Both the position numbers and the translations under genes were made by a program. A stretch of 64,000 nucleotides of DNA. It comes from Steromphala cineraria. Lineage: Eukaryota > Mollusca > Gastropoda > Trochida > Trochidae. Location of the stretch: assembly GCA_916613615.1 (NCBI GenBank), contig OU744731.1, positions 61,406,880 through 61,470,879 of the forward strand, read 5' to 3'. The notes under the pieces were generated by a model. It was not told the origin of the DNA, did no database searches, and was given only the letters and a program-made list of their open reading frames with translations. Position 1 is the first letter of the stretch, and every line of letters starts with the position of its first letter. Of this stretch, positions 21,641 through 32,870 are shown one piece after another.

Positions 21641-23270
21641 TTCTCCCTGCCATAATACTAGCAGTGATAGAAAAGAAATTAACTTGAAAGAGCTGTTTTA
21701 CCCAAATTCACAATGCATTTCATATATGAAATAAAGCCTAATGAGTTACAGAGCCATTAACTATCATGTTTGTTTTGATGGCAACACCATTCTATGCTCT
21801 ATTCTATTAAAGATAAAAACTGGGAATTTAAAGACATCAATTTCATCAAACTTTTATCTTTTCAACAATCTATAAGCACCTGAAGAGTTTATTATCAACA
21901 TTACAATACTGGTATGACTAATTTTTTATTTCTATTGTGTATTATGTTAATTTTTTTGGTTGAAGGGTTTTCAAGAGGAAAGAGAAGTGATAAGGGGAAG
22001 ATGTGACTTGGGACAGTAGTTTCCTAGACAGATGATGTGATGCGGTGTTTTCAGGGAGAACCAGTTGAAGAAAACAAGCCAAATGGGAAGATACAGAATT
22101 GGCATTAAATAATGGGATGTGTGTTTGCGCTTCATTAAACATAAACAAAAAAAGATATGATTTAAAATAAATTAATTTGTTGTATATAAAATTAATTAGG
22201 ATGCTGGGGATTTTTGGTGATTTTAAAGTCTGTTTCTCAATACTTTATTAACAAGAAATATTGTTATAATTGACCGGGCTAATCTTTTTCTCTCTGTTCA
22301 ATTTCACTCATTGGGTAAATCTTCTCCCTTTTCAATTTCACTCATTAGGTAAATCTGTGATCATTTGTATATTCTATCATATAATGCTTGATGAGCTACA
22401 GAACCAATGGCTATAATTTGTAAGTGTTCATGTCAATTATCATTATGATTCTTTCTGCAACTGCCATTGAGAATTTTAGGTACACAAAACAGTCCTGTTA
22501 AAATGTAAGATGTAAGATTTCACATGTGGGTAGACACACTACCGGTAGTAATGTAATGGCTGTCAAGAGACACATACATGTATCTGTATCACAAGTTTTA
22601 CTGCATTTACATAATCCAAAAGTTATCGAAAAGTCAGATTGATCAAAGGAAACTCTATTAGTTCTAAATATGCTTAAATGATTACCGTTATTTTGTCACT
22701 TAAATTTAAGACTGTTTAAAAAGAAAAAAAGACTTATGTTTAAAATTTGTTTTGATGTGTCAAATTTTTTTGACAGATGAATCACAAATGATAATTTTAA
22801 TTAATTTTTTTAGGTCAAGTTAGCATGATTATCAATTTCCAATGCCAACAAAACCTAAATTAAGTTAAAGGTTTCATGATTTCATTAAGTGTGTATGTAT
22901 TTTAAGTATTTTTTTTGGTGAAGTACAACATGTCTTAGGCTTCTGATGGGACCAATCACATTGTACACAGTATAATGAATAAAACAGGTGTGTTCACATA
23001 GTTTGATACTTTTTGTACTCAACATATCTTCAGAGATAGATCATCCATGACTCAACAGCAGAATGTCCAAAAGCTATTGGCACCAACTGACAGTCCTAGA
23101 TTCTATTTAATTTAATTTAATTTAGTTCCTGAAAAGAGGGGTTAAGGCAAATAACCATAGTGGCTGTTTTTAAGTTGTGTAAGAAAAAAATTAAATATGA
23201 TTTATAGAAAATAGACACCTATATGTTAGCTTTGATTCAATCTGAATAATTACATCAATGATTTTATTCA
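21641..23270. other. AT-rich intergenic or intronic sequence
   Basis: No gene seen. Remnants of the terminal sequence of the 145-bp-repeat element occur at about 21733-21760 and 22378-22418 (GATGAGCTACAGAACCAATG, inverted relative to 58078). A minus-strand ORF of 68 codons at 21942-22148 is unsupported. Confidence 0.4.
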
Positions 23271-23325
23271 TGGGTCTAGGACAAAAGCCACCCGGACAAA
23301 TGCCACCTAGGACAAGATCCACAAA
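23271..23325 (-). repeat. inverted GGTGGCTTTTGTCC tandem end
   Basis: Reads GGACAAAAGCCACC, GGACAAATGCCACC, then GGACAAGATCCAC on the plus strand. It is the inverse of the repeats ending the LINE fragments at 24284-24346 and 34452-34576. It probably marks a second, oppositely oriented LINE end, or the left arm of a fold-back structure enclosing 23271-24346. Confidence 0.7.
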
Positions 23326-23599
23326 GACAAAACCCACCCAAATTTTAAAGTTTTTAACAAACACAGAAACTGTAGTTCTCATGATACATTAGTCATTTTT
23401 AAGATGTGGACATTTCCTGTGCTCCACGTTCTACAATATTTATTTAATCAGAAACAAGCTAATAAAATAGATTTGACTTTGTGATCGAAGCTTATCGGCT
23501 ATCGCGTAAAAGTTTAGAAATTAATTATGAATCTTACATAATACCAATATTTGATGATTGTAGGCATATTTGGGATAATTGCACTTAAGAGCAATGCAA

Positions 23600-23974
23600 C
23601 TTACTAGAAAAGCTGAACTTGGATGCGTTAAGATCCATATATATATATGGTGCAGTTCGCGGAACAAGCCATAAGACAATTTATGACGAAACAAATTAGA
23701 AACCACTAGCAGAAGATATACAACTAAATTGACTACTTTTTATAAAATGAAAAACAATCTAGCACCTCAATATCCTATTGACCTCCTACCAAAAACACCA
23801 AGTTCAAATGACTACTATCTCAGAGAAAATTCATCAGTGCGAACCTTAAAGTGTAGAACAGTGACTTATGCCAGGTCTTTTTTGCCTGACACAATAAAAC
23901 TATGGAATTCATTAAATCCAAACATCCAAAATATCGAGACATTATCCGGTTTAAAAAATAAGCCGTTTATTTGA
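23600..23974 (+). pseudogene. non-LTR retrotransposon polyprotein C-terminal remnant
   Basis: The frame reads LEKLNLDALRS, then GAVRGTSHKTIYDETN, a TAG where this family usually has tryptophan, and KPLAE. From 23729 it continues TTFYKMKNNLAPQYPIDLLP to SFLPDTIKLWNSLNPNI. The FYKxxNNLAP and SFxPxTIxLWNSL signatures are typical of the region after the RT domain in many animal LINEs. In-frame stops and a shift show it is dead. The 81-codon ORF at 23729-23974 is the longest intact piece. Confidence 0.75.
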
Positions 23975-24346
23975 AAATACATCAAGATTAACTTAAGATT
24001 AACCAATCAGACCAAAGTACACTGCCCATTCATAATTTTATTAAAGATTTACTATAAAACACTTAATGGTTTTCACAGCATACCCTCTTTTCTATGTTAA
24101 ATGTTTTAAAGATGATGTAAGTATATCATAAAATACCTTTGCATATTGTTATAAAAACTTGTTTTAATTTTTTTTTTATTCAGAATATTGTTAGTGGATG
24201 AATAAGATGACTAAGTAATATCATATGGTATCATAATATAATATTATTATACTCATTTTATTAGTATATTACAATAAATTAGTGGGTGGCTTTTGTCCTA
24301 GGTGGCTTTTGTCCAGGTGGATTTTTCCGGGTGGCTTTTGTCCTGC
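23600..24346 (+). mobile_element. LINE (family 2) 3' fragment with tandem 3' end
   Basis: The decayed C-terminal part of a non-LTR retrotransposon polyprotein is followed by an AT-rich 3' region. It closes with tandem GGTGGCTTTTGTCC units (24284-24346) and CCTGCTCCC. The same AT-rich stretch and tandem tail, inverted, end another fragment at 34452-35095. The two independent copies suggest these short tandem units are the true 3' end of the family rather than poly(A). The 5' part is missing. Confidence 0.75.
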
Positions 24347-25492
24347 TCCCTTATTCATTGATAATTTTCAAACTGTCATGAAATTAAAACAAATCACAAC
24401 TTTTGACTCTTACATTGTGACTCAATGCCACAAGGCAAATACTTGTATTTTAAGCATTGGTCTAAAACACTAAAATTTGATGAGAACTTTTCCTAAATTC
24501 CCTTTTCTTAACACATACATATCCCCAATCTTCAATTAATATCCTCTATTTGATAATCCAGAAAACATACACAAGGTTCTTACATAGGTAGATGAATACC
24601 TGTAATTGATTATTTAAATCATAAATATTGACTATTCTTAAATTCTAGGGTCTAAAAAAGAAATTAAAAATATAAAATGTTGGTGGTTATTTTACCTTTA
24701 TTTCACTGAACATACTGGTATTAACTTTCACATTTGTACTTGCGTTTTACAAATGACACATTGAACAAAATCTTTTCTGGTGAATCACCATAAGAAAAAA
24801 ATTAGATTTTATTGTAAATGGGCTTTTGACGTTATATATTCTGTTTTATTAAAAACAACTAAGCTCGAATGAATGAATAAATGAATGAATGAATTTTTCT
24901 CTGTGCAGTGCAGTTTTTTTTAAAACATAGTCTCCGCTAGAGACAGTCGCCTGTCACTTGACAACAAACATGACTTAGATGTAGGCCAACAGAAGATGTG
25001 ATTAACAATTCTTGAAAATGTTGTATACGAACAACAGGAATAAACAATTTCTCCAGTAAATCAGACTAAGTGACAAAAATCGACTGAAGCCGATCGAATG
25101 TGTTTTGATTATCATGGAATATGGATATCAGAATCGCACTAGCGTCGAACCAAGAACTCGTGACTAGATAAATTGACTTTGTTGATTTGTTTTTTAAAAC
25201 ACAGAAGCTAAAACAACTATCTGGATTAATTCTCTTTGTCGACGTGCGTTGTTCTGCTTGACTCAAAACACTACCTTACGGCGATAGACTCGGTCCTGTC
25301 TTCACTGATATTAAGGTCAAGGCCGTTTAGAACTTTCCTTATATGGAAACGGCATAAGATGTCTAAAAATAGCGCGGGGAAGCCCTATCCGCCAACGGAA
25401 GAAATTAACAATAATTCAATTGTTTTGCACAGGTGAAAATTATTGCTTGGTACTATTAAGGATTTATGTTTACTTGGATATGAAAACGGTTC
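24347..25492. other. AT-rich sequence with a short GAAT microsatellite
   Basis: No gene recognised. A degenerate (GAAT)n run lies at about 24868-24895. Short ORFs at 25066-25266 (minus) and 25236-25436 (plus) overlap each other and show no domain. Confidence 0.4.
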
Positions 25493-26975
25493 AAAATTGG
25501 GACAGTATGATTTTAAATAAATCAGTGTTTCATATGAATTTTATTAAATCAGTGTTTCATATGAATTTTATTTAGTGAGTAAGTTGTTTTATGGAGTGTG
25601 CAATAATTCACCCATGAGCAGCTTCAAATTTATAATTTATATTTACTTGTGTGAAAAATAGATATGATTCTTACCTCACTCAGGCCCTCTGCATCTAGCA
25701 ACCTTCCTTCCTTCCTTCTGGCCCGGCATCTCCCTGGGTCTTCCTCTGGGCTGGCATGCCCCTTGGTCTTCCTCTGGGCTGGCATGCCCCTTGGTCTTCC
25801 TTCTGGCCCGGCATCTCCCTGGGTCTTCCTCTGGGCTGGCATGCCCCTTGGTCTTCCTCTGGGCTGGCATGCCCCTTGGTCTTCCTTCTGGCCCGGCATC
25901 TCCCTGGGTCTTCCTCTGGGCTGGCATGCCCCTTGGTCTTCCTTCTGGCCTAGCATCTCCCTTGGTCTTCCTTCTGGCCCGGCATCTCCCTTGGTCTTCC
26001 TTCTGGCCCTGCATGGCCCTTGGTCTTCCTTCTGGCCCTGCATGACCCTTGGTCTTCCTTCTGGTTGGCATCTCCGTGGGTCTTCCTTTGGACCGGCATG
26101 GCCCTGGGTCTTTCTCTGGACTGGCATGCCCCTTGGTCTTCCTTCTGGCCCTGCATCTCCCTTGGTCTTCCTTCTGGCCTGGCATCTCCCTGGGTCTTCC
26201 TTTGGACCGGCATCTCTCTGGGTCTTCCTTTGGACTTGCATGGCCCTGGGTCTTCCTTTGGACCGGCATGGCCCTTGGTCTTCCTTCTGGCCCGGCATGG
26301 CCCTTGGTCTTCCTTCTGGCCTGGCATCTCCCTTGGTCTTCCTTCTGGCCCGGAATCTCCCTGGGTCTTCCTTCTGGCCCGGCATCTCCCTGGGTCTTCC
26401 TTCTGGCCAGGCATCTCCCTGGGTCTTCCTTCTGGCCAGGCATGGCCCTGGGTCTTCTTTTGGACCGGCATGGCCCTGGGTCTTCCTCTGGACAGCCATG
26501 CCCCTTGATCTTCCTTCTGGCCCGGCATCTCCCTGGGTCTTCCTTTGGACTGGCATGGCCCTGGGTCTTCCTCTGGACTGGCATGGCCCTGGGTCTTCCT
26601 CTGGACTGGCATCCCTCTGGGTCTTCCTCTGGACTGGCATGTCCCTTGGTCTTCATCTGGCCCGGCATCCCTCTGGGTCTTCCTCTGGACTGGCATGTCC
26701 CTTGGTCTTGGTCTGGCCCGGCATCCCTCTGGGTCTTCCTCTGGACTGGCATGTCCCTTGGTCTTCATCTGGCCCAACATCCCTCTGGGTCTTCTCCCAT
26801 CCTGCAAAATAGATTTGATTTTTTAGTTGATTGAACAGGAGCATTTAAGATATTTGTCATTATTAGTAAATTATTTTGTTGTTTAGATGTGATTGCTAAG
26901 ATTGATTTAACAAATGCATTGGCATCCCCGTGGGTCTTCGTTCTAGCCCGGCATCCCCCTGGTCTTCTTCTGATC
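25493..26975. mobile_element. minisatellite-carrying element, copy 3
   Basis: The left terminus GGGACAGTATGATTTTAA (25499-25516) is the inverse of the right terminus of copy 2 at 12775-12793. A left flank with a roughly 27-bp tandem duplication (ATCAGTGTTTCATATGAATT twice, 25519-25575) leads to the array at 25725-26808. The right flank 26809-26921 starts TCCTGCAAAATAGATTTGAT and matches 5733 and 12574. It is cut at CAAATGCATT, where two stray minisatellite units (26922-26975) replace the rest. Confidence 0.65.
25725..26808. repeat. 28/29-bp minisatellite, about 38 units
   Basis: Same unit family as the giant array (GGCATNNCCCTNGGTCTTCC plus a variable ending). Spacing is 28 bp between units ending TCTGGGCT and 29 bp after units ending TTCTGGCCC. 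The order is less mixed than in the giant array: the left part is rich in GGCATCTCCC units and the right end in alternating GGCATCCCTC and GGCATGTCCC units. ORFs up to 382 codons on both strands are artefacts of the stop-poor unit. Confidence 0.95.
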
Positions 26976-27236
26976 CATTAAAATTTATTAACGTTGATTT
27001 TCATGTTGAAATTGATTTGTTAAAATTCATTTATGTGTTACAATATTGAATGCTTTATCATTAATAAGATTAATTAACTTTTTGTTGGCTTTGTATTTTT
27101 ACTTTATTTCTACAACTTTTTTCTTGTCATAATTACGACATAATGGATGGCGGGTTTTGGATTACCACCATTACTTATGTTTGTACAAATGCTTTTCTTT
27201 CTATTCAGTAGGTACATCTCTTACAAAATAGAGCCA
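26976..27236. other. AT-rich spacer
   Basis: Nothing recognisable between the minisatellite element and the 145-bp-repeat element. Confidence 0.4.
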
Positions 27237-28185
27237 TCTGTAGCTCATCAGGCATCATATCAAGTTTGCTTTATACAGGCCAGATGAGCTAAAAATGATA
27301 CTGATGTTATCTATTGCAAGAAAACCTATAAAAAAATTACAAGACAAATGTAACGATTTCGGAATAAATTTCCTTACCCAAATGATTTATTATTATTCAA
27401 CATTTTCTAGATCACCAATATTAGACAGTGAAAGAAGTCCACACTAAAATATCCAAGGAGAAATAAATTTGCCATAGACTGTCATCTAATTGAGAAAAAT
27501 AGGTTTTTAAGATTGTGACCCCTGTGACCCTATTTGGGGTCATGGGGTCACGAAACCTACAGTTTAGAATCCCAATTGGCCAAGGAGTCTTCATGCAGTC
27601 TTTCAGCTCAATAGACCTTTTGGAACTGAAGATGATGATGAAAATAAGTTTTTAAGGTTGTGACTCCTGTGACCCTAATTTGGGTCATGGTGTCACGAAA
27701 TCTACAGTTAAGAATCCCCATTGGCCAAGGAGTCTGCACATATAATTTCAGCTCTCTAGACGTTTGGGAACTTAAGAAGAAGATGAAAATAGGTTTTTAA
27801 GGTTGTGACCCTTGTGACCCTATTTGGGGTCACAGGGTCACCAAAGTTACAAATACGAATCCCCATTGGCCAAGGAGTCTGCACATATCATTTTTAACTC
27901 TCTAGTCCTTTTGGAACTGGAGAAGAAGATAAAAATAAGTTTTTAAAATTGTGACCCCTGTGACCCTATTTGGGGTCACAGGGTCACCAAAGTTACAAAT
28001 TAGAATCTCCATATAATAGGTACCTGTACACAAAATTTCAGCTCTCTAATTGTATGGTTCATGAGGAGAAGTTGAAAGTGTCAAAAGTTTACGGACGGAC
28101 GCCGGACGGACGGATGAACGGACGCCGGACGACGGGCCATGCCATAAGCCCATCTGGACTTTCAGTCCTGATGAGCTAAAAATAT
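27237..28185 (+). mobile_element. element with four about-145-bp internal repeats and GACGGACG tail
   Basis: The ends are roughly inverted: TGTAGCTCATCAGGC at the left and TCCTGATGAGCTAAAA at the right. The interior has four copies of a unit of about 145 bp, starting near 27497, 27640, 27785 and 27930. Each contains TTTTTAAGNTTGTGACCCCTG, GGGGTCA and AAGGAGTCTNCA. The right part is the GC-rich run GGACGGACGCCGGACGGACG. No ORF persists. Diverged copies lie at 58075-58510 and 62510-63300. It is non-autonomous; the superfamily is not determined. Confidence 0.75.
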
Positions 28186-31100
28186 CAATAACCCTAAAGC
28201 CAGGAAAATTGTTTTTGGAAACATAGACTCAAATAACCTGATAGATATTTGGAGAAACAGAAAAAAAACTCAGATAGCAAGCTAAACTGGATTTTTTCCT
28301 AGTCTCTGAAGACATTTCAAATCTCAGTATAGATACCTCCATATTACCAGGATATAAATCAGACCATTCGGCTATTTCACTATCTTTTTCAAATATTCAC
28401 AGTAAGGAAAAGGGAAAGGGGTTTTGGAAATTTAATTCTTCACTTCTTTACAATACAGACTATACTAAACTTGTGAAAGAAATATTAGAGGAAACTAAAG
28501 AAGAATATGCTTTGGATAATACTGCCACAAGAAACTGTAATGATCTAAAACTAGAACTAAGTATTTCTGTTGAGCTCTTTTTGGAAACCTTTCTAATGAA
28601 AGTAAGGGACCGGAATTCAATTTCATTTTCATCATATCTAAAAAAAAATAGAATTGAAAAAACAAATCAGTTGGAAAAAGAGATACAAACTTTAGAAGAT
28701 GAAATTAGAGAACATTTTCAATGTGTTAATGAAGAAATGCTTGCCAGATTGTCCAAAAATATGTCAGATCTTGAAAAAATAAGAGAAGAAGAAAAAGGTA
28801 GACAAATAAGAAGTAGAATCCAATGGTATGAAGAAGGCGAAAAACCTACAACAATTTTCTGTAACTTAGAAAACAGAAACTTTACCAGTAAACTTATTAA
28901 TTCTTTAATTAATGAAAGGCAGGAACTTGTTACTGATGGAAAAGATATTCTTGAGGAACAAAAAACTTGTTTTCATAAACTTTATGCTGTTGATAACACT
29001 CCTTCACTTAATAGCAGTTTTGCAGATAAGCTTGATGAATCCATAAGTATGAAAGAACTATCTGAAACTGTCAAGGCAATGAAAAATAACAAAAGCCCTG
29101 GTTTAGATGGCTTTCTAGTTGAATTTTTTTATGGTTTTGGAAGGATCTTAAGGTTTGAATATACAGATATCATTATGTACAAGAAGTTTTGGAAAAAAAA
29201 CCAGTTATCTTATACAATCAATAGAGGTGTAATAACTTGCATCCCAAAACAAAATATATGAAAAATTGGTGCCCAATATCACTTTTGAATACTTTGTATA
29301 AAATAATAAGCTCCTGCATTGCCAACAGATTGAAAAAGACACTAGATATTCTGATACATCCGAATCATACAGGGTTTATACCTGGCAGATGCATCAGTGA
29401 TAATGTCAGATTAATGTATGATATCATGTATGAACTAAAAAAGAAAAACAAACCAGGCCTTCTGATTCTTATTGATTTTGAAAAAGCTTTTGATACTGTT
29501 TCTAAAGATTTTATTATTAAAGTTCTCAAAAAATTTGGTTTTGGACCCGATATTATAAAATGGATAAATATATTGATGCAAAATGCAACTTCTTGTGTAA
29601 TCCAAAATGGCCATCTCTCCTCTTTCTTTCAAAATGACCATGGCTGTAGACACAGAGACCCAGTGAGTTTCCCCATATCAATTTATTTTTGTGGCTGAGA
29701 TTTTAGGAACTATGATAAGAACTAACAAAGATATTAAAGGTATTATAATCAATGATGAAGAATATAAGATGGGGCAATATGCTGATGATACTCAATTATA
29801 TGTTGATGGATCTGAAAATAGCCTTAACGCAGCTCTAGAAACTTTACATAAGTTCTATAAAATGTCTGGTCTTAAAATAAACATTGAAAACACCAAAGCT
29901 ATCTGGATAGGATCAGTGACTGAAAGCAAAGTAAAATTATGCCCAGAAAGTAGTTTAGACTGGCACGAAGGTGATTTTAACATCCTTGGAATATATCTCA
30001 ACCCTAAATTGGAAAGCCTATGGGTAATCAATACCAGAAAAAGATTAGATATTATCAGAAGACTTCTTGCAGGTCGGAAAAGAAGAAAATTAACCTTACA
30101 AGGGAAAATTACAGTTTTAAAAACACTTGTATTATCAACTCTAGAACACATTTTTTTCTGTATTGCCTACTCCCCCAACAGATTTCATTAACCAGATGAA
30201 TAAGATCATATATAATTTTATGTGGGATGGTAAGAAGGACAAAATTAAAAGGACAACCATATGTAGAAAATATGAAGAAGGTGGACTTAGAATGACAGAT
30301 ATTAAATCTTTTATTAATGCACTTAAATTATCCTGCCTTAGAAGATATATGAACAAACACTCAATTTATAATTTAAGTCTATTCCCTTTTAGAAAGATAT
30401 TTCTTATGGGGGCACAAATTAGCAGTCATGTAACAGTTGACAACCCATTCTGGAATGATGTTTTAGCTTTGATGAGTAAATATTACAAAACACAACATAT
30501 GATAAATACATCTCTTCAGAAGAGATATTAGCTGAGCCTTTATGGTTAAATCACCAATTTAGAAATAGTAACTTGTTAATTGAGAATTGGATCAATAGGG
30601 GTATTCACACAATAAGAGATATTTGGGGTGATCATTCATTTCTGCCTTTTAATGAACTGAAACATCTTTATCACATCAAGGGCACAGTCCTTGAATATAA
30701 TAAGATAATTTTGAATATCCCTAAGACTTGGAAAAATACCCTTTTAGCTCATGAAACTTGCACACAAAACCTTACATTGAACCAAACTCTCCAAGAATTA
30801 CTCTCACAAAATAAAGGATGTTATGATAAGCTTATTTCTGATGACACACCACTTAAAGTTTACAAAAGTGGGAGAGACAACTGAATTTAGATATTTCATG
30901 GAAAGATGTGTTTATAGAAAATATAGAAATTGTACTAAGGATGTTAAACTTTTAGACTTTCAATATAGATTCATTAATAGAGCAATTTACACCAGAAAAG
31001 AGTTGTTGCAAATGAAAATAGTAGATACAAATATATGCTCTTTTTGTGGTACTGAACCTGAAAACCTTGAGCATGTTTTCATTAAATGTAATTTTGGAGA

Positions 31101-31512
31101 AAGGTTGAAAACTTTATTACTCCACATATCCCATACTTTGATATTATCTCTGATCTTAATATTCTCTTTTGCAACAGCCAGATCAGTCTTTTAGTTTCAC
31201 ACATTATTCTATTAGCCAAAAAATATATTCATATCACCAGTATCAAACAGAATAAATTATCAATTGACAGTTTTGGAAATATTATCAAGGATGTTGTTAA
31301 AGTTGAAAAAATTATTGCATGTAAAAATAATACTTTACCTTCATTTCATGCCAAATGGAAAACCTTTATCAATGTGTTATGATTGCATATATATATTGTA
31401 CCCATGTAGCCAATATTTTAAGGGGGCTTCATCATATAACAATGTAATGCATGACCTGAATCAAATGTATACCTGCTGAATTGAATTGAATAAAAAATAT
31501 TTGAAAAAAAAA
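28186..31512 (+). mobile_element. decayed L1/Tx1-like LINE (family 1), 5'-truncated
   Basis: The order is the end of an AP-type endonuclease, reverse transcriptase, and a C-terminal zinc-knuckle-like motif, all on the plus strand. It then ends in an A-rich tail (AATAAAAAATATTTG and a run of A, about 31488-31512). The 5' end starts inside the endonuclease directly after the 145-bp-repeat element, as expected of incomplete reverse transcription. No confident target duplication was found. A fragment of the same family lies inverted at 53290-54548. Confidence 0.88.
28192..31194 (+). pseudogene. LINE ORF2-like polyprotein (endonuclease end, RT, Cys motif), broken
   Basis: The endonuclease end is visible as DFFLVSE and LPGYKSDHSAI (28310-28375; the SDH motif of APE-type nucleases). 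Pieces follow at 28473-29261, 29237-29698, 29691-30191, 30163-30531, 30573-30884 and 30823-31194, separated by frame changes and stops. RT signatures are NNKSPGLDGF, KNWCPISLLN, the catalytic LIDFEKAFDTV (about 29467-29500) and QYADDTQLYVDGS (about 29777-29815). The conserved GCRQGDP reads GCRHRDP here. Near the end NICSFCGTEPENLEHVFIKC resembles the C-terminal CCHC-type motif of L1/Tx1 elements. It cannot encode a working enzyme. Clade placement is by motif only. Confidence 0.88.
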
Positions 31513-31828
31513 TAAAAAATTACAACTTACAATTATTAAACATCTACTTGAATATCAAGTTAGCTTTATAAATCACCTTTGCTAATGGGTAAATTATTAC
31601 TTGGAATCTTTCTTGTTTTTATTGATTACAACTTAAAATTATCTAGTTTAGCTTTTAGATCCACTTCGCTAATGGGTAAATTAATACTTAGATTTGTAAT
31701 TGTTTATTTTGATTCAACAAAGGCATTAATGATGTACAACCCTAGAATCTAAATAAACTAAAACAGATTGATAATTTTTTTCTGTTCTAAGCTCTTGATC
31801 AAACAATGAATCAAATTTGGGTACTCAC
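31513..31828. other. AT-rich spacer with an imperfect direct repeat
   Basis: Two phrases, TTTGCTAATGGGTAAATTA and CTTCGCTAATGGGTAAATTA, recur about 90 bp apart (31580 and 31665). Otherwise nothing. Confidence 0.4.
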
Positions 31829-32208
31829 CGTGACCACCATCCAGGTGCATGTATGTGAAGCTAGCAACCAGGTGTCGGAGAAGTCTGAGGGGAACCTATC
31901 TCTAAACTAAACCTACTGAGGTGTACCCTACACTAAACTGGCGCATCCACACTGGGGACTGTGTGGTCCCTATCCACCATGTTAGGCATGGTGCCTTACT
32001 CTGAACAAGGATAGACAACCTTGTTATACCAATCCTGGCAGAGCAGTTCTGGAGACGTCCAAGAAAAGATGCCTGCAGCTGTTCACCCATAAGCAAATGG
32101 CGGGGAAAGCTGACATGGGATTGGACACCTCGAACAGACGTATCTCCAACACAAGGTTACGTCCCCTCACAACAGCACCTTTGGAGAACCGAGTCAGATG
32201 CCACCCTG
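31829..32208 (-). other. candidate minus-strand exon made largely of dispersed repeat copy B
   Basis: Read on the minus strand, TTTTTTTATTCAG precedes the block and GTGAGTACCC follows it, giving strong acceptor and donor shapes around 380 nt. Positions 31847-32176 are the paralogue of 5057-5413. One frame is open from the acceptor for about 60 codons (GWHLTRFSKGAVVRG onward), then stops. A second frame is open beyond, so it could be a non-coding exon or a frame-broken coding one. I recognise no protein family. Confidence 0.3.
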
Positions 32209-32696
32209 CTGAATAAAAAAAGAAACATGATGAAAGTATTCTCAATATTTTGTCTGTGAAGAGTTGCCCTATCATTTAGTTTAGCCAAAAATTGCTAACT
32301 TTTTGAAAATCCAAATAACAAGGAGCAAGGTATACTGTGTAAATATTTACCAACTATTAAAATACTTGCTTATAAATCATCTTCTCACTTTAACTTTGAT
32401 AGATATTCTCAATCGTATTCTTTAAAATATATGAATGCTGAATGAATCTGCAAACGCAGCTAAAAATTGCTATCCCGTCATTCATAGAAACTACGTTCTC
32501 AAATTGGATTGTTTCATCTGAATAATTAAATCGGTGATTTATCTTGGAATGAGTGAGTAAACTTTACTAAGCCTATATAAGACTCATTAATGGGATAATT
32601 TGTTAAGATAAAATGGAACGATTTAAGAAGAAGAATCACAAGTAAACTATATGTACATTAAAGAAGATAAATGAAGACAATAAAATCACGTCATAC

Positions 32697-32870
32697 CTGC
32701 ATTCTGACCCAGCTGTGACTGATTCAAATCTCTCCAACGTTCAGCGAGCCCAACCAATCAACACAACAGCTACCCAGCTTGGGAGTTCAGTAGCCTGTCC
32801 TCCTGTTCACTGACTAATTATTTCACCAACCTCACTGTCACTGTTTACAGGCTGGACACAAACCAAATCA
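32697..32870 (-). other. possible 5' exon of the same minus-strand transcript
   Basis: On the minus strand, GTCAGAATGCAG is followed by GTATGACG, a plausible donor at 32696. It lies about 490 bp upstream of the acceptor at 32209. The exon start is not defined. No open frame with a start codon was identified, so it would be an untranslated leader. Weak evidence on its own. Confidence 0.2.

Noticed and set aside
31847..32176. protein-coding exon (frames with 64 and 83 codons)
   Set aside because: The frame shifts mid-block and the paralogue at 5057-5413 does not preserve either frame; kept only as a possible non-coding exon.
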